Shown here piece by piece: positions 1 to 6,159 of a DNA stretch of 19,256 bases. Where the stretch lies: NCBI GenBank assembly GCA_964440985.1, contig CAYTWE010000044.1, positions 1 to 19,256 on the forward strand. Reading direction: 5' to 3'. A program made the position numbers and the translations under genes. Below the pieces are notes generated by a model. The model searched no databases, was not told where the DNA came from, and was given only the letters and a program-made list of their open reading frames with translations. This DNA comes from UBA1731 sp964440985 (GTDB lineage Bacteria; Verrucomicrobiota; Kiritimatiellia; RFP12; UBA1067). Position 1 is the first letter of the stretch. Every line of letters starts with the position of its first letter.

Positions 1-60
<60 letters not shown>

Positions 61-142
61 TGTCCATTCCCGTTTTATTGGGGGTTTCTCGCTTCTTTTT
101 GCCAGCCCGAAGTTTCGGACTAAATGCTTGTCCCTATTTTTA
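61..142. other. Short non-coding stretch downstream of ssrA
   Basis: This is the stretch immediately downstream of the tmRNA 3' end. On the minus strand it can form only weak hairpins, for example CCGA/TCGG near 109-120 followed by a short A-rich run. I see no convincing rho-independent terminator and no gene. Confidence 0.5.
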
Positions 143-496
143 TGGTGGAGGTGGGGGGAGTCGAACCCCCGTCCGAAACAGCTTCAACCAAACCTCTACG
201 CGTGTATCCCACCTTCAATCTCGCATACGGTATGCCGATGGGCAGGCTTATCCATATGCACCCGCTCGGTTATACGGATTGCGACGCCCGAACGGAGAGC
301 TTCGCAACGAGTCCTGCTAAGTTATGCCGCTTCGGCGTAGCAGGCGTCTGCCGAGCGACATCGAGGCCGTAATTTAGGCCGCGAGAGCGTAATCGTTGTT
401 CGCGATTATGGTTTTGCCGGATGATTAACGAGGCCAACCGACATCCTCGACGCGCAATCTGATCTCCACATATCCCGTCGAAACCGGATCACCCCC
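143..496 (-). ncRNA. ssrA: tmRNA (transfer-messenger RNA)
   Basis: tmRNA rescues stalled ribosomes by acting first as an alanyl-tRNA and then as a short mRNA that adds a degradation tag. On the minus strand the 5' end GGGGGUG pairs with the 3' end CACCUCC, followed by discriminator A and an encoded CCA at 143-145. The 5' end continues into the typical GGTTTCGACGGG segment, and the 3' end carries the T-arm GGGGGTTCGACTCCCCC. The tag reading frame is 374-403: it resumes at GCG after UAAUC and encodes ANNDYALAA before UAA. In other bacteria the resume codon is likewise preceded by a UAGUC-like pentamer and the tag ends in ALAA. The length is about 354 nt, normal for a one-piece tmRNA. The gene follows the ispE operon on the same strand but has its own candidate promoter. 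Confidence 0.96.
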
Positions 497-516
497 AAAA
501 GGGGAAAACACAGGAT

Positions 517-545
517 ATGATATCAAATAACATGAACAAAAGCAA
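517..545 (-). promoter_or_regulatory. Candidate ssrA promoter
   Basis: On the minus strand there is TTGCTT (545-540), a 17-bp spacer and TATCAT (522-517). TGA directly before the hexamer gives an extended TGn -10. Transcription would start a few bases downstream and leave a short 5' leader of roughly 13 nt before the mature tmRNA end at 496, to be removed by RNase P. A better TTGACA (641-636) exists upstream, but its nearest -10-like hexamer is 23 bp away. Confidence 0.45.
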
Positions 546-643
546 ATCATGCGCCTAAACGGCTTAACAGAAAATCGCACCATCTACTAATATCAATAAA
601 AATCGCAATATAGCGCAGAAACAAACGAGTTTTTATGTCAAAT

Positions 644-834
644 CTATGACCGCAAGCACCCGGAACGACAGTAAATACCGTATGCTGCTGAGCGATGCGC
701 TTCTGTCAGCATCCCCTGCCCTCGCAACCAGCCGAAACAACAGTCAGTACAGTATACGACTGAGCGATGCGCTTCTGTCAAACATTCCCCTGCTCCCGCA
801 ACAATCCGGAACGGCAATCAACACCATATACGGC
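644..834 (-). repeat. Degenerate 72-bp tandem repeat over the 3' end of ispE
   Basis: Three consecutive related units lie on the minus strand: A (834-761, 74 nt), B (760-689, 72 nt) and C (688-644, partial, 45 nt). A and B share an identical 20-nt end, TGACAGAAGCGCATCGCTCA, and are about 80% identical by eye. C matches the first 35-40 nt of the unit. Unit A encodes the last residues of IspE. In the IspE frame B reads VVYCTDCCFGWLRGQG followed by MLTEAHRS, and C reads AAYGIYCRSGCLRS before TAG at 646-644. Unit A carries two extra bases near its GGGGA run, which bring in the TGA that ends IspE at 780-778. The unit length is a whole number of codons. Confidence 0.85.
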
Positions 835-1527
835 AGAACCGCTGCCAGACATCGTGACGCAGGAAAGTCCATCTGCCTCAAGCTTACGGATGGCATCCGC
901 AATGCCGGGATAGAGCCGCAGAGCCGCAGGCTGAAGATCGTTCCGGCACAGTCCTCGATCCGATTCACGAAATTCGCGGTAAACCGCAGGTGTGGATGCA
1001 AATATCTGCGGGACATACACAACAATATCCTCTACATTCGGCAATTCCTGCTCATTGCCTTTCGGAACATACGGCGACACACGCTCGCCGCGCCCTTCCA
1101 TCAGCACCGCACCACCGAGCACAAGCGCCGGCACATCACTTCCAATATCGGCTGCGATTTCACAGAGTTCAGCCTTCGAAAGACGCAATCCCCACAGTTC
1201 ATTAAGCCCGTTCAGCACCGCCGCAGCATCCGCACTGCCGCCACCCAGACCAGCGCCTGCCGGTATGCGTTTTGCTATCGACATCTCCACGCCGCCACGA
1301 TACCCAGTTCTCCTGCGCAATGCAACCGCCGCCCGGTACGCAAGATTTGACTCCTGCGGCAGATCTCCTGAATCCATGCGGCAGGTTATCTCTTCCGACT
1401 CCAAAAGCGAAACGGTGTCGTGAAGCGAAACCGGCAACACAATCGACTGCAGGTCGTGGTAGCCATCACCGCGAACGCCGAGAACGCGAAGCGTCCAGTT
1501 GATCTTTGCGTGCGCCTCAATTGTCAT
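778..1527 (-). CDS. ispE: 4-diphosphocytidyl-2-C-methyl-D-erythritol kinase (IspE)
   Basis: IspE is a cytoplasmic GHMP-family kinase that phosphorylates CDP-methylerythritol in the non-mevalonate isoprenoid pathway. The 249-residue product shows the family signature AHAKINWTLRV near residues 5-15, with the conserved Lys at 8. The glycine-rich ATP loop PAGAGLGGGSADAAAVL lies at 89-105, GSDVPALVLGG at 129-139 carries the likely catalytic Asp131, and MSGSGSAVYG lies at 226-235. The ATG at 1527 has no visible Shine-Dalgarno sequence. It overlaps the end of the ThyX-like gene by 11 nt, so translational coupling is likely. The protein is about 35 residues shorter than E. coli IspE, and it stops inside a tandem repeat at a TGA created by a 2-nt length difference. 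Its C-terminus may therefore be a recent truncation. The family assignment is secure. Confidence 0.95.
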   Translation of the reverse strand: MTIEAHAKINWTLRVLGVRGDGYHDLQSIVLPVSLHDTVSLLESEEITCRMDSGDLPQESNLAYRAAVALRRRTGYRGGVEMSIAKRIPAGAGLGGGSADAAAVLNGLNELWGLRLSKAELCEIAADIGSDVPALVLGGAVLMEGRGERVSPYVPKGNEQELPNVEDIVVYVPQIFASTPAVYREFRESDRGLCRNDLQPAALRLYPGIADAIRKLEADGLSCVTMSGSGSAVYGVDCRSGLLREQGNV

Positions 1528-2086
1528 TGACTGCGCGGTACCGCTTCACCGCCTCCTCAAACGCCGGCGTATTGACGAAACCGCAACATCTGAACTCCGG
1601 ACAGAATCCGCGATAGACGCATTCCGGAACGCAGGCCGAAGCAACCTCCGGCTCCACTTTTGCAATCCCGTCCACCACCTGCCGCCATGCGGCGCGCGTT
1701 TCCGGGGATGCCTGCGAACACAATCTCCGACGGGAAATGAACATGACGGCCTGTGCATTTGCAAAGCACTCATGCTCAACCGGCGCATCCTGACGCGAAC
1801 CGGTTCGGTCCGTTCCAGTTCTGTCGGAGCGCTGAGTGGACACGAAATGCTCTATTCCGAATTTGTGCCGCACAAAATGCACCGACACCCAATACGGCAG
1901 ATTTGTCCATTTCCACGAAAACACAAGTTTGCGGACAGGCGAATGCTCCGCAAGCAGAATCGTCTTCTTCCACTTTGCCGAAGGCTCCTTGGTGCCTTCG
2001 GGCATCCGAATCGTCGTACGGGCGGCATCCGCCACGCTTCGCCACGAACCGATGACCTTGAGAAATTTTAACGAAGTCTTTTCCAT
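1517..2086 (-). CDS. thyX: ThyX-like FAD-dependent thymidylate synthase, divergent subfamily
   Basis: Canonical ThyX makes dTMP from dUMP using methylenetetrahydrofolate, FAD and NADPH. This 189-residue protein carries RHK followed by seven residues and Ser (R73-S83), one conservative change from the RHRx7S signature. It also has an EHSPVRKLVF segment at 47-56, in the place of the EH segment that precedes the signature in ThyX, and RLCSQASPETR at 121-131. The tail, at 152-168, contains five Cys, including CVPECVYRGFCPEF. It is shorter than most ThyX (about 220-250 residues), and thymidylate synthase activity is inferred from family only. The start at 2086 was chosen because it begins a compact domain and lies 10 nt after an extended -10. 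The frame is open up to 2338, but that stretch overlaps manA and reads as low-complexity shadow sequence. The gene sits between manA and ispE and overlaps ispE. Confidence 0.78.
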   Translation of the reverse strand: MEKTSLKFLKVIGSWRSVADAARTTIRMPEGTKEPSAKWKKTILLAEHSPVRKLVFSWKWTNLPYWVSVHFVRHKFGIEHFVSTQRSDRTGTDRTGSRQDAPVEHECFANAQAVMFISRRRLCSQASPETRAAWRQVVDGIAKVEPEVASACVPECVYRGFCPEFRCCGFVNTPAFEEAVKRYRAVNDN

Positions 2087-2096
2087 AAGATTGGCT

Positions 2097-2105
2097 ATTA
2101 TACCA
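2097..2105 (-). promoter_or_regulatory. Extended -10 promoter for thyX-like gene, near-leaderless
   Basis: On the minus strand TGG precedes a perfect TATAAT (2102-2097), only 10 nt before the ATG at 2086. At the usual distance the RNA would start about 3 nt before the ATG, leaving no room for a Shine-Dalgarno sequence. The -35 region (TCTGGC at 17 bp) is poor, as expected for an extended -10 promoter. It lies in the 61-nt gap after manA and would drive thyX and ispE independently of the upstream promoter. Confidence 0.65.
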
Positions 2106-2147
2106 CAGCGGAGAATACGGCCAGACCGATGGCACACAGTCCGGCGC

Positions 2148-3047
2148 CTACGTCTCGGCGACAAGCACCTGAACCGTCCCGTCCGGGACGATCTCACAAG
2201 ACATTCCGGCAGGCAAAAGCGCACTTTCTTCATCGGAGAGTACGACCGGCTCACAGCCATCAACCGCAACCACGCATTTTCCGCCGTTCGCGAACAATAT
2301 GCGAAAACTCTCCGCACATCCAGGCATGGACAGTCCATCGGATATGTTGAGAACAGAAAACCTGAAATATGCGCAGTCGACAGGTGTGGATTGCGCCGCG
2401 TCCACGGAATGGATCAGTTCTGGCGGAGGCAACGACCAATCTATCGAATCAAGCCCCTCACGTTCGTTTGTTTTTCGCGGTCTGCCAGTCGCCGGATCCG
2501 TACGGTTCCAGTCGTGCAGACGCCAAGTGGTGTCGCTCGTCTGCTGAACTTCGTAAAGCCGGCATCCCCCACCGATCGCATGAACCAGTCCGCCAGGAAT
2601 GAAAAGCGTGTCGCCACGCCGAACATCAAGCCGCTTCACAACACTTTCGGCCGTTCCGTCATGGAGCGAACGCTTAAAATCGTCGCGATCGGTCACCTTG
2701 GAGAATCCGGCGAAAACGCACGAACCTTGTCCTGCATCCAATACGTGCCACATCTCCGTCTTCGGATCGCCGCCGCATATCTTCGACGTCTCCCCGTTCG
2801 GATGCACCTGCAGGGAAAGCCTGTCTTTAGCCTCTATTATCTTGGTCAAAAGCGGAAAACCGTCCGGCCACCTCGTTCCGCACAAATCCGTCCCGAACTC
2901 TGAAACAAGCGACGGAAGCGTACGCCCGGCATACAGTCCGTTCAAAACCACGCTCGGCTGCGCAGGATGCGCTGAGACAAGCCAGAGCTCACGTCCCCAA
3001 ATTGCGCACCGCTCCTGAGGAACAAGCTTCATCGGATACCTTTTCAT
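2148..3047 (-). CDS. manA: Mannose-6-phosphate isomerase, class I
   Basis: This cytoplasmic zinc enzyme interconverts mannose-6-phosphate and fructose-6-phosphate, feeding mannose into glycolysis or supplying GDP-sugar precursors. The 299-residue protein resembles the short bacterial class I type. The cupin metal ligands are visible as LSLQVHPN (Gln80, His82), KTEMWHVLD (Glu98) and FIPGGLVHAIG (His156). TSDTTWRLHDWNR at 170-182 is the usual strand after the metal site. The ATG at 3047 overlaps the stop of the pseudouridine synthase in an ATGA junction, with GAGGGG a few bases upstream. An in-frame ATG at 3032, preceded by AAAAGG, is an alternative start that would remove five residues. Translational coupling with the gene before it is likely. 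Confidence 0.95.
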   Translation of the reverse strand: MKRYPMKLVPQERCAIWGRELWLVSAHPAQPSVVLNGLYAGRTLPSLVSEFGTDLCGTRWPDGFPLLTKIIEAKDRLSLQVHPNGETSKICGGDPKTEMWHVLDAGQGSCVFAGFSKVTDRDDFKRSLHDGTAESVVKRLDVRRGDTLFIPGGLVHAIGGGCRLYEVQQTSDTTWRLHDWNRTDPATGRPRKTNEREGLDSIDWSLPPPELIHSVDAAQSTPVDCAYFRFSVLNISDGLSMPGCAESFRILFANGGKCVVAVDGCEPVVLSDEESALLPAGMSCEIVPDGTVQVLVAET

Positions 3048-3769
3048 GCCTTAAGCCCCTCAATTTCGGCACGTGTCAGATCACGCCATTCGCCTGGTTT
3101 GAGCCGTGCGTCAAGACGCAGTCCGGATATCTCCACGCGCTTCAGCGACACAACCACAAGATGCGCCGCACTGCACATGTACCGTATCTGCCGCTTGCGT
3201 CCTTCCTTCAAACGGAACAGAAGCAGGTGTATGTTGTTATCCTGCGAACGTATCAATTCCACCGGAACCGGCCGCGTGACGTATCCGTCGGGCATCGTGA
3301 CAGGACCGCGAAGGATGTCCAGCATCCTGTCGTTCCACCTTCCCGCCGCACGTACGACATACACCTTCTCGTGTCCAAACCTCGGATGCGTGAGCCTGAG
3401 CGAAAGGTCACCATCATTTGAGAGGAGAATCAGCCCTTCGGAATCCTTGTCGAGCCGCCCAACCGGAACAAGACGTTCGCGAACCCTGCCGCGTATCAGA
3501 TCCATCACCGTCCTTCCGCCGAACGGATCGGAAGCCGTCGAAATAACCCCCGCAGGCTTGTACATCATTATCGTGCGCGTCTTCTCCTCCATAACGGAAA
3601 GGACGCGACCGTCAACCCTTACAATCACGGTCTCCGGGTCGAATCTCGCACCCGGTTCGACACATACCTTCCCATCGACGGTCACGCGCCCTTCCTCAAT
3701 CATAGCCGCTGCTCCGCGCCGCGACGCAACGCCCCTGTGAGCCAAAATGTTCTGCAACCGCTCTTCCAT
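3044..3769 (-). CDS. RsuA/RluB-family rRNA pseudouridine synthase
   Basis: The enzyme isomerises a specific uridine in ribosomal RNA to pseudouridine. The 241-residue protein starts with an S4 RNA-binding domain (LQNILAHRGVASRRGAAAMI, from residue 5, then EGRVTVDGK). The catalytic motif follows as GRLDKDSEGLILLSNDG, whose Asp is the expected nucleophile. LKEGRKRQIRYM is the usual RsuA/RluB C-terminal motif. Whether the target is the RluB, RluE, RluF or RsuA site cannot be told from sequence, so no symbol is given. The ATG at 3769 has no Shine-Dalgarno. It overlaps by one base the TGA of an 11-codon leader ORF (TGATG). A TTG at 3772 is possible but unlikely. It is the first large gene of the manA-thyX-ispE operon. 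Confidence 0.92.
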   Translation of the reverse strand: MEERLQNILAHRGVASRRGAAAMIEEGRVTVDGKVCVEPGARFDPETVIVRVDGRVLSVMEEKTRTIMMYKPAGVISTASDPFGGRTVMDLIRGRVRERLVPVGRLDKDSEGLILLSNDGDLSLRLTHPRFGHEKVYVVRAAGRWNDRMLDILRGPVTMPDGYVTRPVPVELIRSQDNNIHLLLFRLKEGRKRQIRYMCSAAHLVVVSLKRVEISGLRLDARLKPGEWRDLTRAEIEGLKA

Positions 3770-3804
3770 CAAAACGCACCAAATAACTTGTTAAGATCTT
3801 TCAT
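3769..3804 (-). CDS. Leader ORF (11 aa), probably leaderless and coupled to the pseudouridine synthase
   Basis: The ORF starts at ATG 3804, encodes MKDLNKLFGAF and ends in TGA at 3771-3769, which shares its A with the ATG of the next gene. The TATAAT at 3817-3812 lies 7 nt before its ATG, so RNA should start at or within a base of the initiation codon. The downstream enzyme gene lacks a ribosome-binding site. Translation of this leader followed by reinitiation is therefore the simplest way to express it. Whether the peptide does anything is unknown; it has no run of one amino acid that would suggest attenuation. Confidence 0.5.
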   Translation of the reverse strand: MKDLNKLFGAF

Positions 3805-3811
3805 GCCAGTG

Positions 3812-3820
3812 ATTATACCA
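3812..3820 (-). promoter_or_regulatory. Extended -10 promoter of the rRNA-modification/manA/thyX/ispE operon
   Basis: On the minus strand TGTGG runs into a perfect TATAAT (3817-3812). The same TGTGGTATAAT string precedes the thyX-like gene. No good -35 is present (CAGATG at 17 bp). The promoter lies between the stop of the oxidoreductase (3834) and the leader ORF, 7 nt ahead of the leader's ATG. Confidence 0.7.
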
Positions 3821-3833
3821 CACCCGTACGTCA

Positions 3834-5996
3834 TCATCTGCCGGACGGCACGACCGCAAACGCATCTACGGCAATGAATCCACTTGACCTGGACGGAATG
3901 ACTCTGAGCGTCGCACCTGGCTCAAGATCGAAATCGCCGAGCATGGACCACTCGCCTACGCCCGCAAGCGGCAGGAACCTGAGCTCCGTCGTCCTGCCGC
4001 CGGACGACAGCTCTGCGACGCATTCTCCTGAGACAGCTCGCCACGGAAGGAACGGCACATTGCGATACAGTGCATAGCGTCCCTTCTCCGTGACCGGAAG
4101 AGGGAACACCGCATCGCCAGCCGCCTTTGCGGTGCCTGTCGGCGCAGTGGAATACATATCGTTGACTGTGCATCCGTTTGCGTTGTAGTCGCGCCGCCAA
4201 TGTGCGCCAAACGTCACTGAGGCGTCCTCGTCATCTATGACCCTCCACTTCGCGCGGTCAGGGTCGGGATTACCCGGCCAGTCGCCACCTATCTTGCGCT
4301 GTATGGCGCGAACAAGTCCACGGGAGTACACGTCACGCGGCAGAATCCCCTCATCCCGGCAGAATGCCGCCGCATATCCTACGGCCACTCCCATCGTGGC
4401 AAGAGTGTTGATCACACGCGGCCCCCCGAGGCCAACATGGGTCGCGCTGAAGCAGCGACCGCACATCATCAGGTTCGGAACGTTGCGCGAATACAGCGAA
4501 CGGTACGGTATGTAGTACCTTCCGAAATGAGGCTGCTTGCAGACTGTGAGGAAATCCACACCGGGCTTGCGCGTATCGTAGTGGAGATCCACAGACCAGG
4601 ACCCCTTCGCAACCGCATCGGGAAATTCACGCTTTTCGGTGACGTCCTTTTCCGAATACACATAGTCTCCCATCAGGCGGCGGCTCTCGCGCTTCCCGAG
4701 AAGAAACGGAACGAAGCTCAGCACCTGCCGTCCATTCTGCGGATTTTTCTTCGCGTTTGAGAATGCACCGTAGATCGCAAGCAAGATGCGGTCGCGGATC
4801 TTCTCGCCCTCAAGAATCATGTCCTGATGTATGCCGTATTCCCAGAACCAGTCCCCGTGGACGGCACTCTCACCCTGCGCCCACGGTTCCGCCCATGGAG
4901 CGCAGAACGGCTCGTCCGTTCCGGCACGATGGCTGGTCCACATCAACGACGCTCCGAGCGTATCGGCATCGGCCTTTTCCGGCGCCATCGTTTCGCCAAA
5001 CTCCGAAGCGGCCTCACGACCCATCCTGTAGTCCGCACCGGCCCAGTACCCGACCCAGCCATCGCCGGTCGCATCAACAAAGAGCGGTGCAGCGAATCGC
5101 ACCACGCGGTTTCCTGCGACATCAAGCGCCCTTACCGCAGCGATTGAGCCGTTCTTCATGTCTGCCGCAAATGCGCGGTGGCCTACGCGGCAGTCGATGT
5201 TCGGCTCATCCGCAACCAGGCGGCTGCGCCAGGCATCGCCGAGAGCCGCCTCCCCCTCCATGTTCATGAAGCGTCCACGCACCTCGCGCACGATGTCATT
5301 GCACAGCTCTCCGGCACACCACACGCGGATTTCGCTCGAAGCGTTCCCGCCGAGAACCGGACGATCCTGGACAAGCGCAACCTTGAGTCCGCTCCGTGCG
5401 GCGGCAACCGCAGCGCATACGCCGGGAATGCCACCGCCCACGACAACGAGATCGGCGGACACCGTCTCCGCAACAGGCGCATCAACGACCGAAAGCGCCC
5501 CCGTTGGCTTTTCGCCGGCATTGGCCAGCACTATGCCGGCGCATCTGGCGTCGAATCCCGAAAGATCCTTGAGCGAAACGGCAATCCGTCCGGCCGGAAG
5601 CGACACGGTGCCACCATCCTCCCAATGCCACGCATCTCCACCAAGACCGAACGTCCGCTCAAGCGTCTGCCCGGCGACAGCGACCTTGAAAGAGGATGGA
5701 TTTGGCTTGACGTCTCCAGCATCCACCCATGTGCGCGTACGCACCCAGATGCGCCAGTCACCGGCGCACGGAACCGTGACGGTTGCGACAGAATCCATGA
5801 CGCGATGTCCCAGACCATGCGCAAGAAGATACGGCGAACCGATCACATCCATGAACTGAACATCGCACACCCAGCCACCAGAAAATGAATTCGGATATAC
5901 GTCAATGCGCTCTCCGTACATTCTCCCGACGGCGACACCTGCAAGGCAAAACGAAAGACGAAGCGCAATTCCGGCATTCCGAAAACCAATTCCCAT
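3834..5996 (-). CDS. Secreted FAD-dependent oxidoreductase with flanking beta-rich domains
   Basis: The 720-residue protein begins with a probable signal sequence (about 1-25: basic residues, then LSFCLAGVAVG). A beta-rich region at about 30-165 looks like a galactose-binding fold. A Rossmann FAD-binding start follows, with DLVVVGGGIPGVCAAVAAA at 182-200, then VLGGNASSE at 214-222. The dinucleotide-fold motif FVDATGDGW is at 306-314 and the closing flavin motif is near 508-545. This fits the FAD_oxidored (PF12831) family. The C-terminal 135 residues resemble a golvesin-type domain (GEWSMLGDFDLEPGATLRV at 681-699). The substrate is unknown; the context suggests a sugar or glycan derivative. 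A secreted or periplasmic flavoprotein would require export after cofactor loading, and I see no twin-arginine motif. The gene starts 34 nt after tRNA-Thr with no promoter of its own visible. Confidence 0.88.
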   Translation of the reverse strand: MGIGFRNAGIALRLSFCLAGVAVGRMYGERIDVYPNSFSGGWVCDVQFMDVIGSPYLLAHGLGHRVMDSVATVTVPCAGDWRIWVRTRTWVDAGDVKPNPSSFKVAVAGQTLERTFGLGGDAWHWEDGGTVSLPAGRIAVSLKDLSGFDARCAGIVLANAGEKPTGALSVVDAPVAETVSADLVVVGGGIPGVCAAVAAARSGLKVALVQDRPVLGGNASSEIRVWCAGELCNDIVREVRGRFMNMEGEAALGDAWRSRLVADEPNIDCRVGHRAFAADMKNGSIAAVRALDVAGNRVVRFAAPLFVDATGDGWVGYWAGADYRMGREAASEFGETMAPEKADADTLGASLMWTSHRAGTDEPFCAPWAEPWAQGESAVHGDWFWEYGIHQDMILEGEKIRDRILLAIYGAFSNAKKNPQNGRQVLSFVPFLLGKRESRRLMGDYVYSEKDVTEKREFPDAVAKGSWSVDLHYDTRKPGVDFLTVCKQPHFGRYYIPYRSLYSRNVPNLMMCGRCFSATHVGLGGPRVINTLATMGVAVGYAAAFCRDEGILPRDVYSRGLVRAIQRKIGGDWPGNPDPDRAKWRVIDDEDASVTFGAHWRRDYNANGCTVNDMYSTAPTGTAKAAGDAVFPLPVTEKGRYALYRNVPFLPWRAVSGECVAELSSGGRTTELRFLPLAGVGEWSMLGDFDLEPGATLRVIPSRSSGFIAVDAFAVVPSGR

Positions 5997-6010
5997 GAGA
6001 GTCCCCCGAC

Positions 6011-6023
6011 GGTCTTCAAGACC
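6011..6023 (-). other. Small inverted repeat between tRNA-Thr and the oxidoreductase
   Basis: GGTCTTGAAGACC has 6-bp complementary arms around one base, giving a 5-bp hairpin with a 3-nt loop. No T run follows on the minus strand, so it is not a usable rho-independent terminator. It may act as a processing or stability element in a tRNA-mRNA transcript. Confidence 0.35.
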
Positions 6024-6030
6024 TTTGCAC

Positions 6031-6105
6031 TGGAGCCGGCAGAGGGATTCGAACCCCCGACCAGCGGTTTACAAAACCGCTGCGCTACCACTACGCTATA
6101 CCGGC
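6031..6105 (-). tRNA. tRNA-Thr (anticodon UGU)
   Basis: All four arms can be folded. The acceptor GCCGGTA pairs with TGCCGGC (one G-U), the D-stem is GCGT/GCGC, and the anticodon stem is GCGGT/ACCGC with loop TTTGTAA (anticodon TGT, Thr). The T-arm is GGGGG-TTCGAAT-CCCTC. The discriminator is U and the CCA end is encoded (6033-6031). The length is 75 nt including CCA. It lies between the GH95-like fusion gene and the oxidoreductase, all on one strand. Confidence 0.95.
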
Positions 6106-6121
6106 AACGAAAATTGGGCGA

Positions 6122-6150
6122 AGTATACCATAACAGGGTTCAATTGGCAA
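6122..6150 (-). promoter_or_regulatory. Promoter of tRNA-Thr (and possibly the oxidoreductase)
   Basis: TTGCCA (6150-6145), a 17-bp spacer and TATACT (6127-6122) preceded by TGG form a near-consensus promoter with an extended -10. Transcription would begin about 10 nt upstream of the mature tRNA 5' end at 6105. The -35 begins 10 nt after the stop codon of the fusion gene. Confidence 0.75.
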
Positions 6151-6159
6151 ACGCCGCCG

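Noticed and set aside
607..641. TTGACA (641-636) with TATATT (612-607) as the ssrA promoter
   Set aside because: The spacer would be 23 bp. The TTGCTT/TATCAT pair with a 17-bp spacer and TGn is better placed, although both remain unproven.
644..834. CRISPR array
   Set aside because: The units are tandem and divergent throughout, with no constant repeat alternating with unique spacers. They follow the ispE coding frame.
646..1350. 234-residue plus-strand ORF opposite ispE
   Set aside because: It is a shadow of ispE and of the tandem repeats. The protein has no domain-like pattern.
2087..2338. 84-residue N-terminal extension of the ThyX-like protein
   Set aside because: It overlaps manA, reads as Arg-rich shadow sequence, and the promoter lies inside it just before the ATG at 2086.
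1836..2903. 355-residue plus-strand ORF opposite manA and thyX
   Set aside because: It is antisense to two clear genes, its composition is rich in Arg/Ser/His typical of shadow frames, and it has no recognisable domain.
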